Assembly (NCBI RefSeq): GCF_031157525.1
Contig: NZ_JAVIXR010000001.1
Coordinates: 528,911-592,910 of the forward strand
Origin: Marinobacter sediminicola
GTDB taxonomy: Bacteria > Pseudomonadota > Gammaproteobacteria > Pseudomonadales > Oleiphilaceae
Direction: 5' to 3'
Length of the DNA stretch: 64,000 bases
Position numbers and translations under genes: made by a program. The stretch's first letter is position 1. Each line of letters begins with the position of its first letter. The notes under the pieces were generated by a model. It was not told the origin of the DNA, did no database searches, and worked only from the letters and a program-made list of their open reading frames with translations. Shown one piece after another: positions 47,654 through 56,015 of this stretch.

Positions 47654-48924
47654 ACACTCAGTATGTTCTGCCGCTTGTTGCCGGGTTTGGCGAAAACCAA
47701 CTGTGATACCCCGATAGCCCGCTCGCTGAACCCTGCTTCGCAGTAGGCGAAATAGAAGTGCCAGAGCTTGCGGAAGGCTTGGTCATAGCCCATAGACTCA
47801 AGGGTTTCACGGCTGGCCATAAAGCGTTCGCACCAGTCCCGAAGCGTGCGGGCGTAGTGAAAGCCGGTATCTTCTGAGTGGGTCAGAACAAGATTTGACT
47901 GATTGCGCACCGATTCCAGAATGGCACCGAAGGAAGGAATAAAACTCCCGGGGAAGATAAACCGCTGGATAAAATCCACGTTATTCAGGGCGCGCTGGTA
48001 ACGTTGCTCCGGCATGTTAATGGCCTGAACCAGGGCCAGCCCATCTGGCTTCAACAATGCGTTAATCTGGCTGAAATAGCTGTCGAGAAACTGCGGCCCT
48101 ACGGCCTCGATCATCTCGATGGAAACCAGCTTGTCGAACTGACCTGCCAGATCGCGATAATCATCGAATAGCAGAGTGATTTTGTCGTCCAGGCCCTCGC
48201 TGCGTACCCGCTCTTGTGCCAGTTCCAGCTGTTCTTTGGAAATCGTGGTGGTGGTTACGTGGCATCCGTAGTGTTTGGCAGCATGGATGGCAAAGCCTCC
48301 CCAGCCGGTGCCTATCTCGATCACCCGGTCGCCGGGCTGTAAGTCCAGTTTCTTACAGATGGTGTCCAGCTTATGAACGGCAGCTTCTTCCAGTGTCGAG
48401 TCAGCGCTGGGGTAAATCGCAGAGGAATACATCATGGTGGGATCGAGGAAGATTTCGAACAGATCGTTGCCCAGATCATAATGGGCGCTGATGTTCTTTC
48501 TGGAGCCGTCTTTTGTATTGCGGTTCAGCCAGTGCAAGCTCTTCAGTGCAGGCTTGGTGACCCAACTGAACTTGTCTTCAAACTCGTTCATCCGGTCTAT
48601 ATTTCGGGTAAAAAACCGGAGCAGGGCAACAAGATCCGGTGAAGACCAGTCTCCAGCCACATAGGCTTCTGCCGCACCAACACTGCCGCCAGTCAGCAGG
48701 TCACGCCATGTGCTTTGGTGGTGAACAATCAGCTCTGCGGGTGGGTGTTCAGAGTTGCCATCGCCAAACACCAGGTCGTCCATGCCGGATTCACGAATGG
48801 TGAGGGTACCTGCTCCCAATTGCTTTAGCTGTTGGATAACCAGGTTGCGCGCTATCCGGCTAACCAGTGACGCGTTGCCTTGAGAGTTGGCGATAATATT
48901 GGCCGAAGTGTTCATGTTCTCCAT
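47650..48924 (-). CDS. cfa: Cyclopropane-fatty-acid synthase-type methyltransferase
   Basis: A 424-residue SAM-dependent enzyme of the Cfa/CmaS family that methylates acyl chains of membrane phospholipids. SAM motif I is VIEIGTGWGGFAI near residue 192; YSSAIYPSADSTLEEAAVHK and the C-terminal FYFAYCEAGFSE region are typical. Such Cfa paralogues in lipid operons also make branched or furan precursors, not only cyclopropanes. ATG 48924 has AAAGGT upstream; the next ATG, 48915, overlaps the previous stop as ATGA and is an alternative. Confidence 0.92.
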   Translation of the reverse strand: MENMNTSANIIANSQGNASLVSRIARNLVIQQLKQLGAGTLTIRESGMDDLVFGDGNSEHPPAELIVHHQSTWRDLLTGGSVGAAEAYVAGDWSSPDLVALLRFFTRNIDRMNEFEDKFSWVTKPALKSLHWLNRNTKDGSRKNISAHYDLGNDLFEIFLDPTMMYSSAIYPSADSTLEEAAVHKLDTICKKLDLQPGDRVIEIGTGWGGFAIHAAKHYGCHVTTTTISKEQLELAQERVRSEGLDDKITLLFDDYRDLAGQFDKLVSIEMIEAVGPQFLDSYFSQINALLKPDGLALVQAINMPEQRYQRALNNVDFIQRFIFPGSFIPSFGAILESVRNQSNLVLTHSEDTGFHYARTLRDWCERFMASRETLESMGYDQAFRKLWHFYFAYCEAGFSERAIGVSQLVFAKPGNKRQNILSV

Positions 48925-49796
48925 GAGCTTACCTTTCCTCGAGTCTTGTTTGAGTCGCCTGTGCTGGTCACATCGACCCCCTGATCTGTGCCTCCCAGCC
49001 TGTAGGCGGGGTCACTGTCAGCGAGTTTGTCCGGGTGCGTGTAGAAGGGCGCACCCTTGAATTTCAGCTTCAGCGCGTGCCAGTAAATACCGGCCGCAAC
49101 CTTGAATGCTTCCACCGGGAACTGGCGCAGACTTTTATGGAGGGTTTTACGAGTGAGAGGGGCTCTCTGGACTACCAGGGTGGCATCAAAATGTTTATTG
49201 CCTTCTTCCAGAACGTTCATGTGGACTCTCAGCTCTGGCCCGCGAAAGCTGAATGTCCATTCGTAGTGTTGCGCCATGGCGTTGAAGGGCGATACATGAA
49301 AACGTTTGGAGAACCCGAACTGCTCTGTGCGCCATCCGGCTGCATTTGCTTCGCTGCCAATGGTTTCCAGGCAATACACATGGCGCTCATGCCAGGGCGT
49401 ATTGGTTATTTGTGCCATGATCACAGCAGGAACATCGCCGTTGGCACCGTTTTCGCCAGCGCGATAACAGAAGTAAAAACTCACAGGGTTAAAGATATAG
49501 CCCGCGTAGCGGGGGTGGGTAATCAGTTCCACTACACCATCAGGAAACCAGTCTGTTGCAGTTTTCACCTGATCCCGCACAGCTGCTGAAAGATCGCCGG
49601 CCTCCGGCCGGAAGTAATCTTTACGTTTCAGGGACATCCAATTGAAGCGTTCAAGTGAAAAGAAGGGGCTCACCTGGGTAACCTGATGCCACTCATCCGT
49701 GTCCAAAGCCAGCATGCCTGTGTGGTATTCAAACTCGTGCCGAACCGGATACAGACGTCGGTGGCGGATTGAGCCTTGTAACCATTGGCTGGCCAT
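48912..49796 (-). CDS. DUF1365 family protein
   Basis: A 294-residue soluble protein of the DUF1365 family, unknown enzymatic role but always found with Cfa-like and FAD oxidoreductase genes in membrane-lipid clusters. Features: RHRRLYPVRHEFEYHTGMLALDTDEW at the N-terminus, FNWMSLKRKDYF, and HPRYAGYIFNPVSFYFCYR. It overlaps cfa by 13 bp and lies two bases after the FAD gene. The C-terminal tail beyond about residue 250 is disordered-looking. Confidence 0.88.
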   Translation of the reverse strand: MASQWLQGSIRHRRLYPVRHEFEYHTGMLALDTDEWHQVTQVSPFFSLERFNWMSLKRKDYFRPEAGDLSAAVRDQVKTATDWFPDGVVELITHPRYAGYIFNPVSFYFCYRAGENGANGDVPAVIMAQITNTPWHERHVYCLETIGSEANAAGWRTEQFGFSKRFHVSPFNAMAQHYEWTFSFRGPELRVHMNVLEEGNKHFDATLVVQRAPLTRKTLHKSLRQFPVEAFKVAAGIYWHALKLKFKGAPFYTHPDKLADSDPAYRLGGTDQGVDVTSTGDSNKTRGKVSSWRT

Positions 49797-49798
49797 AG

Positions 49799-51064
49799 TC
49801 AGAGCTCCATTCCAAAATCACCTGTTACCCGCAGGGCACTGCGCACGCCATCTTCATGGAACCCGTTAAACCAGTATGCGCCGCAATAATGGGTACGGTT
49901 TTGGTTGCCAATCTCTGTGTAGCGCTCCTGCGCCTGAACGGCATCCAGCGTAAATACAGGATGGGCATAGTTGAAGCGCTTGATCACCTTATCCGGAGCA
50001 ATGTCTTTACTGCGGTTCAGGGTGACACAGAAAATTTCCGGCGCCTGATCGAAATTTTGCAGGATATTCATGTTGTAGGTAACCGAAACCGGCTCCGAAC
50101 TGTGCTTTGGGATGTAGTAGTTCCAGGCGGCCCAGGCTCTTTGGTTGTTTGGGAGTACGCTGCTATCGGTATGCAGAACAACATCGTTTTTCTGATAGGG
50201 AATGGCGCCCAGAATATCCCGCTCCTGTTCGCTGGGGTCGGTTAGCGTCTCCAGGGCCTGATCGCTATGGCAGGCAAATATAACTTGATCGAACTCATGG
50301 GATTGGCCTTGAGCGCTCACCGAAACGCCGCTTTCACTTCGGCTGACAGCGTCTACGGGCGTACTCAGGCGAATGCAGCCTCCAAGCCGATCCATCATTG
50401 CCTTGACGTATTGGGCAGAACCGCCGGAAATAACCCTCCAGGTAGGACGGTCGTCAACTGACAGCATGCCGTGGTTATTGAAAAATTGCAGGAAGAAGCG
50501 GATCGGGAACTGCTCCAGCACAATCTCGGGCGCCGACCAGATGGCTGCTCCCATAGGCACAATGTAGTAGTTCCGGAAGTACCGGGAATAGCCATTCCGG
50601 TTGAGGTAGGCGCCCAGAGTTTCGGTGTTTTCGATCTTTCCAGCCACCATATCGGCCCGGGTTTCCTTGTTAAACCTGAGAATCTCACGAACCATATTCA
50701 GGAATCGTAAGTTAAGCAGGTTTTTACGTTGGGCGAACAGCGTATTCAAGCTGGTGCCATTGTATTGCAGGCCTGTGGAGCTGCTGTCCACACTGAAACT
50801 CATGTCGCTGACTTCCGAAGGCACACCCAGGCGCTCCATCAGGCGCATGAAATTCGGATAGGTCCAGTCGTTGAACACAATAAAGCCGGTATTCACAGGC
50901 CAGACTCGCCCATCTGCCTCCACATATTCGGTGTTGGTGTGCCCACCTGCGTAATCACCGGCTTCAAAGATTTCCACATCGTGTTTTTCTGCCAGAAGCC
51001 AAGCAGCCGTGAGGCCAGACACTCCGGCGCCAATCACGGCAATACGCTGACGTTCGTTATTCAT
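49799..51064 (-). CDS. FAD-dependent oxidoreductase, amine-oxidase-like
   Basis: A 421-residue flavoprotein of the NAD(P)-binding amine-oxidase superfamily. The dinucleotide fold is VIGAGVSGLTAAWLLAEKHDVEIFEAG; a GGHTNT motif and a VNTGFIVFN motif follow. The partner genes indicate it acts on unsaturated or methylated acyl chains, for example by desaturation or oxygen insertion, but the reaction is not known from sequence. It overlaps the SDR by four bases at its 5' end. Confidence 0.88.
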   Translation of the reverse strand: MNNERQRIAVIGAGVSGLTAAWLLAEKHDVEIFEAGDYAGGHTNTEYVEADGRVWPVNTGFIVFNDWTYPNFMRLMERLGVPSEVSDMSFSVDSSSTGLQYNGTSLNTLFAQRKNLLNLRFLNMVREILRFNKETRADMVAGKIENTETLGAYLNRNGYSRYFRNYYIVPMGAAIWSAPEIVLEQFPIRFFLQFFNNHGMLSVDDRPTWRVISGGSAQYVKAMMDRLGGCIRLSTPVDAVSRSESGVSVSAQGQSHEFDQVIFACHSDQALETLTDPSEQERDILGAIPYQKNDVVLHTDSSVLPNNQRAWAAWNYYIPKHSSEPVSVTYNMNILQNFDQAPEIFCVTLNRSKDIAPDKVIKRFNYAHPVFTLDAVQAQERYTEIGNQNRTHYCGAYWFNGFHEDGVRSALRVTGDFGMEL

Positions 51065-51861
51065 CGATTATTTTCCTGTTCGCTGGAACTTTTTCGGGCC
51101 ATGGAGGCTGCCATTCGGTCGATCAGTGACTGCGGCAGGGCGCCCAAGCATTTAAGAATCCACGTAAAACGCTTTGGGAACGCGATTTCGTTATGGCCCT
51201 TGGCAAGACCACTCACAATCCGTTCTGCGGCATCTTCGGCAGTGACGAGAAATGGCATCGGGAAATCGTTGCGGTCAGTCAGTGGCGTTTTTACAAACCC
51301 TGGTGATACCAGGACCACATCAATGCCCTCTGCTGCCAGATCCGCACGCAGGCTCTGGGCGAAGTACGCTAATGCCGCCTTGGATGCGCCATAGCCTTCA
51401 GCACGAGCGAATGGAAACCACCAGGCTGAAGAGCCCACAATAACCAGGGTGGCTGGTAACCCTTTGGCACGAGTACGGCGAAGTGCAGGCAAGGCGATGT
51501 CGACGCAGCGTGCAGTGCCGATCACATTGGTTTCAACATTCTGGGTAATCACATCGCTGTTGTAGTCGGCAACATCAAGGTATTCACAGGTACCCGCGTT
51601 GAGGATAGCCATGTTCAGATCGCCAAAGGATTCCAGTACTGGCGCCAGCGCTTGTAGATCCTCTTTGCGGGTTGTGTCCGCCACTGCCGGAGTGATTTTC
51701 CCTGCTGCAAGTGTTTGCAGTTGTGCCAGAGGCTCAGCTCGGCGCCCGGTAACGACTAAGCGATGTCCGCCACGCGCGAGGGCCTGGGTTAATGACTCGC
51801 CAATCCCTGAACTGGCGCCGGTAATCCAGATGTTGGATACGGTTTTAAGACGCTCACTCAT
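51061..51861 (-). CDS. Short-chain dehydrogenase/reductase
   Basis: A 266-residue classical SDR. The cofactor motif is TGASSGIGESLTQALARGG (residues about 15-33), and the active site is Y-x3-K in EGYGASKAALAY, with the preceding Ser in VGSSAWWFPFAR. The C-terminus is Ser/Arg rich. It overlaps the SnoaL stop and the FAD start by four bases each, so translational coupling along the operon is clear. Substrate is not known. Confidence 0.9.
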   Translation of the reverse strand: MSERLKTVSNIWITGASSGIGESLTQALARGGHRLVVTGRRAEPLAQLQTLAAGKITPAVADTTRKEDLQALAPVLESFGDLNMAILNAGTCEYLDVADYNSDVITQNVETNVIGTARCVDIALPALRRTRAKGLPATLVIVGSSAWWFPFARAEGYGASKAALAYFAQSLRADLAAEGIDVVLVSPGFVKTPLTDRNDFPMPFLVTAEDAAERIVSGLAKGHNEIAFPKRFTWILKCLGALPQSLIDRMAASMARKSSSEQENNR

Positions 51862-52313
51862 CCTGCGTGCCCCTTCACCCAGCGAATAACACCGCCGATC
51901 ACCGGCAAGTTTTCATACAGCAGTTGCCCGGCATCAAAATAGTCCCGGTGGTAACAGATCTTGCCGCATTTCACCGCCACATGACTGATGCCTGCGACGT
52001 GTATCTCATTGCCGCCGCGAATACGTTTGTGGCGCAAATGCATTACCCAGGGAATAGTGGCAAAGCTGTCCTGAACCACGGCTTCCTCAAAAACAAACTG
52101 GCAGGAGATCACGTTGGAATAGGCGCCTGCGAAGTAATGAGTGAGTGCATCAAGGCCTTCTACAGCACCAAGGGGGTCCTGAAACCGGATATCTTTGCTG
52201 TACACAGCAGGCAGTTTATTCAGGTTACCCTTGTCCAGCTGGTTGAACAGCGTTTTGAATGCTTCCAATGTGGCGGGCACAGCTGAATTGGGACAGCCAA
52301 CTTCGATTTTCAT
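51858..52313 (-). CDS. SnoaL/NTF2-like protein
   Basis: A 151-residue NTF2-fold (SnoaL-like) protein. The pattern LEAFKTLFNQLDKGNLNKLPAVYSKDIRFQDPLGAVEGLDALTHYFAG is the family signature, with a second strand YHRDYFDAGQLLYENLPVIGGVIRWVKG. Such proteins bind small hydrophobic molecules or act as hydratases or isomerases; none is known in this cluster. It sits between the desaturase and SDR with four-base overlaps on both sides. Confidence 0.88.
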   Translation of the reverse strand: MKIEVGCPNSAVPATLEAFKTLFNQLDKGNLNKLPAVYSKDIRFQDPLGAVEGLDALTHYFAGAYSNVISCQFVFEEAVVQDSFATIPWVMHLRHKRIRGGNEIHVAGISHVAVKCGKICYHRDYFDAGQLLYENLPVIGGVIRWVKGHAG

Positions 52314-53266
52314 TTCTGCACCTTCCTGAGTTCGTCACGCTGTCGGGTTTCTTCCTGAATATGCCTGGGGATCGGATTCAAATCCCAGATGATGCCTAAT
52401 TTCGATAGAGCCCAAAGCCCATACCAGGTGATGTCTATTTCGTACCAGCGGAAGCCTTGGCGTACAGACTGCGGCCACCGGTGGTGATTGTTATGCCAGC
52501 CTTCGCCCAGAGTCAGCAGTGCTAACCAAAAATTATTTCGGCTATCGTCGGCTGTCTCAAACCGACGTTTGCCCCACACATGGGAGAGCGAGTTAATTGA
52601 AACGGTTGCGTGAAACAGCGCCACCGTTGATATGAAAAATCCCCAGACCAGCATTTGCAGGCCGTTGGTGCCAAGCCCTGGCGCCCAGGCTGCCAGCGCC
52701 TCACCCAAGCCGTAGATCAAAACAGCCGAAGCAGCGGGTACCAAGGCATCAAAACGGTTCAGAAGCTTGAGTTCCGGGAATTTTAGCCAGTCGCGTATGC
52801 GTTTTTCATCAGTAATAAAACCTGCATCACAGGTAAACCACCCCATGTGGGCCCACCAGAAACCGCCTTGGTGAGGGGAGTGCAGGTCTTGTTCCCGGTC
52901 AGAATGCTGGTGGTGGTGTCGATGGTGCGCTGCCCACCAAAGTGGCCCTCGCTGAGCGGCACTGGCGCCGAGTACACCAAATACAAATTGTGCGGTGCGG
53001 CTGGTTTTGAAGGTCTTGTGGGCAAAGTACCGATGATAGAATCCGGTAATGGCGAACATTCTCAGCCAAAAAAACACCAAGGCGAAACCAGCAGCAAACC
53101 CACTAACGCCTGTGTAGAAGGCCAGTAAACAGGCCAGGTGCAAGGCCAGAAACGGTATGACCCGCACAATGTTAAAGGCGCGGGATGTTGCATCAATGTG
53201 ATCCGAACCGGCGTCGGAATCGAACCATCTTTGAATGTTGATAAACAAATTTTGCACTCGGGTCAT
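52310..53266 (-). CDS. Membrane fatty-acid (acyl-CoA type) desaturase
   Basis: A 318-residue membrane di-iron desaturase. All three histidine boxes are present: HRYFAH (78-83), HHRHHH (114-119) with following H121, and GWHNNHHR in the C-terminal part. Hydrophobic segments flank them. The natural substrate could be acyl-CoA or phospholipid acyl chains. It is the first gene of the operon, so its introduced double bond could be the substrate of the downstream Cfa-like methyltransferase. The divergent gene is a renalase-like oxidoreductase 118 bp away. Confidence 0.93.
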   Translation of the reverse strand: MTRVQNLFINIQRWFDSDAGSDHIDATSRAFNIVRVIPFLALHLACLLAFYTGVSGFAAGFALVFFWLRMFAITGFYHRYFAHKTFKTSRTAQFVFGVLGASAAQRGPLWWAAHHRHHHQHSDREQDLHSPHQGGFWWAHMGWFTCDAGFITDEKRIRDWLKFPELKLLNRFDALVPAASAVLIYGLGEALAAWAPGLGTNGLQMLVWGFFISTVALFHATVSINSLSHVWGKRRFETADDSRNNFWLALLTLGEGWHNNHHRWPQSVRQGFRWYEIDITWYGLWALSKLGIIWDLNPIPRHIQEETRQRDELRKVQK

Positions 53267-53345
53267 ACCCTGATTGCCCTTTTGCTCTGAATGGAACCTG
53301 CACAGCGAGGTGTTCGGAAAACCCGGGCCCTTTCGCTTGCTGGTT

Positions 53346-53374
53346 TGTACGCTCTGACCACAGTCATTGGATGC
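53346..53374 (-). promoter_or_regulatory. Candidate ECF-type promoter for the lipid operon
   Basis: On the minus strand GCATCC (53374-53369), a 17-bp spacer and CGTACA (53351-53346) precede the desaturase gene by about 80 bases. They resemble loosely the RpoE-ChrR (singlet-oxygen) promoter TGATCC plus CGTA from memory; four of six -35 bases match. A conventional sigma-70 site was not clear. Assignment is tentative. Confidence 0.3.
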
Positions 53375-53384
53375 ACCTTAAACC

Positions 53385-54428
53385 ATGTTTAATGAGACGA
53401 TTTGTGGAAATGATATACGCCGTATTGCGATAGTTGGTTCAGGCCTTGCGGGTTTAACTGCCGCCATCAAACTGAAACAGCAGGGTCACGACGTAACAGT
53501 CTTTGAAAAAAGCCGGGGGCCCGGAGGCAGGCTCGCATCAAAAAGGGTTGCTGGCGGATCCGCAGACATTGGTGCTCAATACTTCACTGCCCGGAATCCG
53601 GACTTTCTGCCATTTCTGACAGAGTTTGCCGGGAAGAACAGCTTTGGTGTGTGGAAAGGCCACCTGGGATTTCAGGACAAGCAAGGCCAGTGGCAGGGAT
53701 TTCCTGACGAACTTCGTTATGTTGGTACGCCGCGAATGACCGCTATTTCACGTGCGCTGGCGGCCCATGTAAATGTGGTGGCAGAAATCCGGATTGAGCA
53801 ACTTACCCGCAACAAGGGTAGGTGGTTACTTTGGGATACCAGTGGAGAGCAGGTGGGCCAATTCGATCAGGTTATTATCACTGCGCCGCCGGCCCAGGCC
53901 AGAGATTTGCTGGTACAGAGTGATTTGCTTGAACTGGCCGCACAGCTTGATGATGCAGTAAGCCGGGTTTTACCTTGCTGGGCTGTGGCCGCCAGATTTG
54001 AGGAGAATCCATGGTCGCGCCACGTTGGCATGCGGTGTGATCACCCCGCTCTTTACTGGGTGGCCAATAACTCCAGCAAACCTGGGCGTGAGAATGCAGA
54101 TTCCCAGGATAAAGGCGTGTGGTGGGTGTTGCATGCAAACGCAGACTGGACGGAACAGCATGTCGATGCAACGCCGGAGCAGGTAATGGCGAACCTGATC
54201 GCAGCCTTCCGGGAGCTGACCGGAACAGACACGAGCGTGACCGATTCAGTCGCTCATCGCTGGCTGTATGCCCGATCAGAAGGGGGTGCCAACCCGGGCC
54301 ACCTTTGGTTTGAAGAGCAGGGGATCGGCCTTGCGGGCGATTGGCTCTGCGGCGGCAGGGTTGAAGGCGCTTTCGACAGCGCCTCTAGCTTGGTATCTGC
54401 CTGTTCGGGAAAGCCGATTAACCGCTAA
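53385..54428 (+). CDS. Renalase-like FAD/NAD(P)-dependent oxidoreductase
   Basis: A 347-residue flavoprotein of the renalase-like branch of the amine-oxidase superfamily. The FAD fold is VGSGLAGLTAAIKLKQQGHDVTVFEKSRGPGGRLASKR, and DIGAQYFTAR follows. Bacterial renalase relatives oxidise non-standard dihydro-NAD(P)H isomers, so a metabolite-repair role is plausible. It diverges from the lipid operon; its 3' end overlaps the convergent HD gene by 11 bp. The TTAAACC...ATG start has no strong ribosome site; another in-frame start is not obvious. Confidence 0.85.
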   Translation: MFNETICGNDIRRIAIVGSGLAGLTAAIKLKQQGHDVTVFEKSRGPGGRLASKRVAGGSADIGAQYFTARNPDFLPFLTEFAGKNSFGVWKGHLGFQDKQGQWQGFPDELRYVGTPRMTAISRALAAHVNVVAEIRIEQLTRNKGRWLLWDTSGEQVGQFDQVIITAPPAQARDLLVQSDLLELAAQLDDAVSRVLPCWAVAARFEENPWSRHVGMRCDHPALYWVANNSSKPGRENADSQDKGVWWVLHANADWTEQHVDATPEQVMANLIAAFRELTGTDTSVTDSVAHRWLYARSEGGANPGHLWFEEQGIGLAGDWLCGGRVEGAFDSASSLVSACSGKPINR

Positions 54429-55902
54429 TTTCTGTGCTGGGCTCTATGGTGGAGTCCGGGCGGGTATAAAAGTGTGTGATGGTTCCGTCGCTGAACTTGC
54501 TGAAAAAGGCACTGACATCGGTGATCTTCTTCAGGGAGCGGGTACGGTTCACCGGGTCCCGCACCAGCACCTTTATGCCGTTGAAGTTATCCTGAATGTT
54601 GGAAAAACGAGCCCGCATGGAGCAAGTAACCACGTGGGCCGGATTCAATTCCATAGCTTCGGCCAGCCAGTCGCTGTGGCTGGTAATGCCACTGGTTGAC
54701 AGATCTTCCCGGGTATCCAAATGGTTCAGCTTTACTCGGTTGACGATGCAGAAAGAAAAACTGTCGGGGCGCTGGCGGGCAACCTTCCGGAAAGCCTCCC
54801 AAAAGAAGTTATCAGTGAGCTCTGCAAAGTACTGCATGTTGCTAAGGCAGGTATCAATCCACTCAAAGCTCTCTGCATCCTCCAGAACTTCGTTGATGGC
54901 CTCACGCAGCAGCCAGTCGAATCCCAGTGCTGTTTTGTGGGCGTATACCTTGCGGTACATCTGGTAGCGGCTGTATACAAAGTCTTCCAGCGCCCCCAAA
55001 CCTTTCTGAGTAATAGCCAGCCCAAGCCAGGGTTCGGATTCGTCCCATCCAATACGCAGGTTGCTCAGCAGGTGGTCGAGGTTGAACCCACCGATGGTCA
55101 CCGACGAGTGAAACCCGTCGCGGAGCATGTAATCCGCGCGATCGGCATCAATTTCCCCGGATACGATGGATGAGAGCAGGCCAAGCACCAGCTGTGGAAT
55201 ATTCTCGCTGATCAAAGATCCGGCTTCTGCATCTGCTCCTGCGATAAAGCCCCAGAAGGTTCTGGCATGGCGGCAGAAGGTTTCGCTTGGTGTCACCTCG
55301 GTGGTTTCCATAATGCCGATAACATCTTCGGCATGAAGCCCGGCTCCTTCCATATCTACCGCTGCGAGCACATCGTGCGCTACCCGCACGGAATAGTGCT
55401 CATGCTCCAGTTCCTCTGGTTCGGCACGGTGGTAGGCGGAATAATCGACACCTTCCCACAGATCGGCAAAGCGACCTGGGCGGCTCATCAGATCACGAAT
55501 CCGCTGTGCCTTGGTGAACTGGTGCGAGAAGCTTGAGTGCCCGCTGTCATGAAGCAAGCACCCCATGCGAATGGTTTTTGCCAGGTAATCAATGGCGTCC
55601 AGTTGGCTCAAGCTGAGATCTGTCTGGTTGCTAAGCTGACGCTCGCGCAGGTAGGCGTCGATCATGGAGCGGAACATTCGTGTGCCAACGTGCATCACCC
55701 CAATACTGTGCAAAAACCGGGAGTGTGTTGCGCCGGGGAATACCAGGCTGAGAATGTCGTTTTGGCAGATGTTCCGCAGGCGTTGGAACAGAGGGTGGTC
55801 AATCACCTGCACCTCATGACGGTATAACGGAATCGCGCCGTGAACCGGGTCCATAATCAGCTTGTCATAAGCGCCCAACAGGTCATTTACTGCACTTCTC
55901 AT
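54418..55902 (-). CDS. HD superfamily phosphohydrolase (dNTPase/SAMHD1-like)
   Basis: A 494-residue protein with the HD metal motif in CLLHDSGHSSFSH (H118/D119) after H65 in RFLHSIGV, and DADRADYMLRDG as the later metal Asp. This layout (R..H..HD..D) is that of SAMHD1- and YwfO-like dNTP triphosphohydrolases. Substrate could be dNTPs or another nucleotide. It is single-gene, convergent with the renalase-like gene by an 11-bp overlap, and divergent from the RssB-like gene. Confidence 0.85.
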   Translation of the reverse strand: MRSAVNDLLGAYDKLIMDPVHGAIPLYRHEVQVIDHPLFQRLRNICQNDILSLVFPGATHSRFLHSIGVMHVGTRMFRSMIDAYLRERQLSNQTDLSLSQLDAIDYLAKTIRMGCLLHDSGHSSFSHQFTKAQRIRDLMSRPGRFADLWEGVDYSAYHRAEPEELEHEHYSVRVAHDVLAAVDMEGAGLHAEDVIGIMETTEVTPSETFCRHARTFWGFIAGADAEAGSLISENIPQLVLGLLSSIVSGEIDADRADYMLRDGFHSSVTIGGFNLDHLLSNLRIGWDESEPWLGLAITQKGLGALEDFVYSRYQMYRKVYAHKTALGFDWLLREAINEVLEDAESFEWIDTCLSNMQYFAELTDNFFWEAFRKVARQRPDSFSFCIVNRVKLNHLDTREDLSTSGITSHSDWLAEAMELNPAHVVTCSMRARFSNIQDNFNGIKVLVRDPVNRTRSLKKITDVSAFFSKFSDGTITHFYTRPDSTIEPSTEISG

Positions 55903-56015
55903 TCGCAGGAATCTCCGGGTTTCGTGAAACTGGCCTTGTTATATCACAGAGGCGTGCCAAAATAGGTTTTGAAACGCCAATTTTCCTTTATCGCTGGTAG
56001 TTTAGGGCAGCAGCC

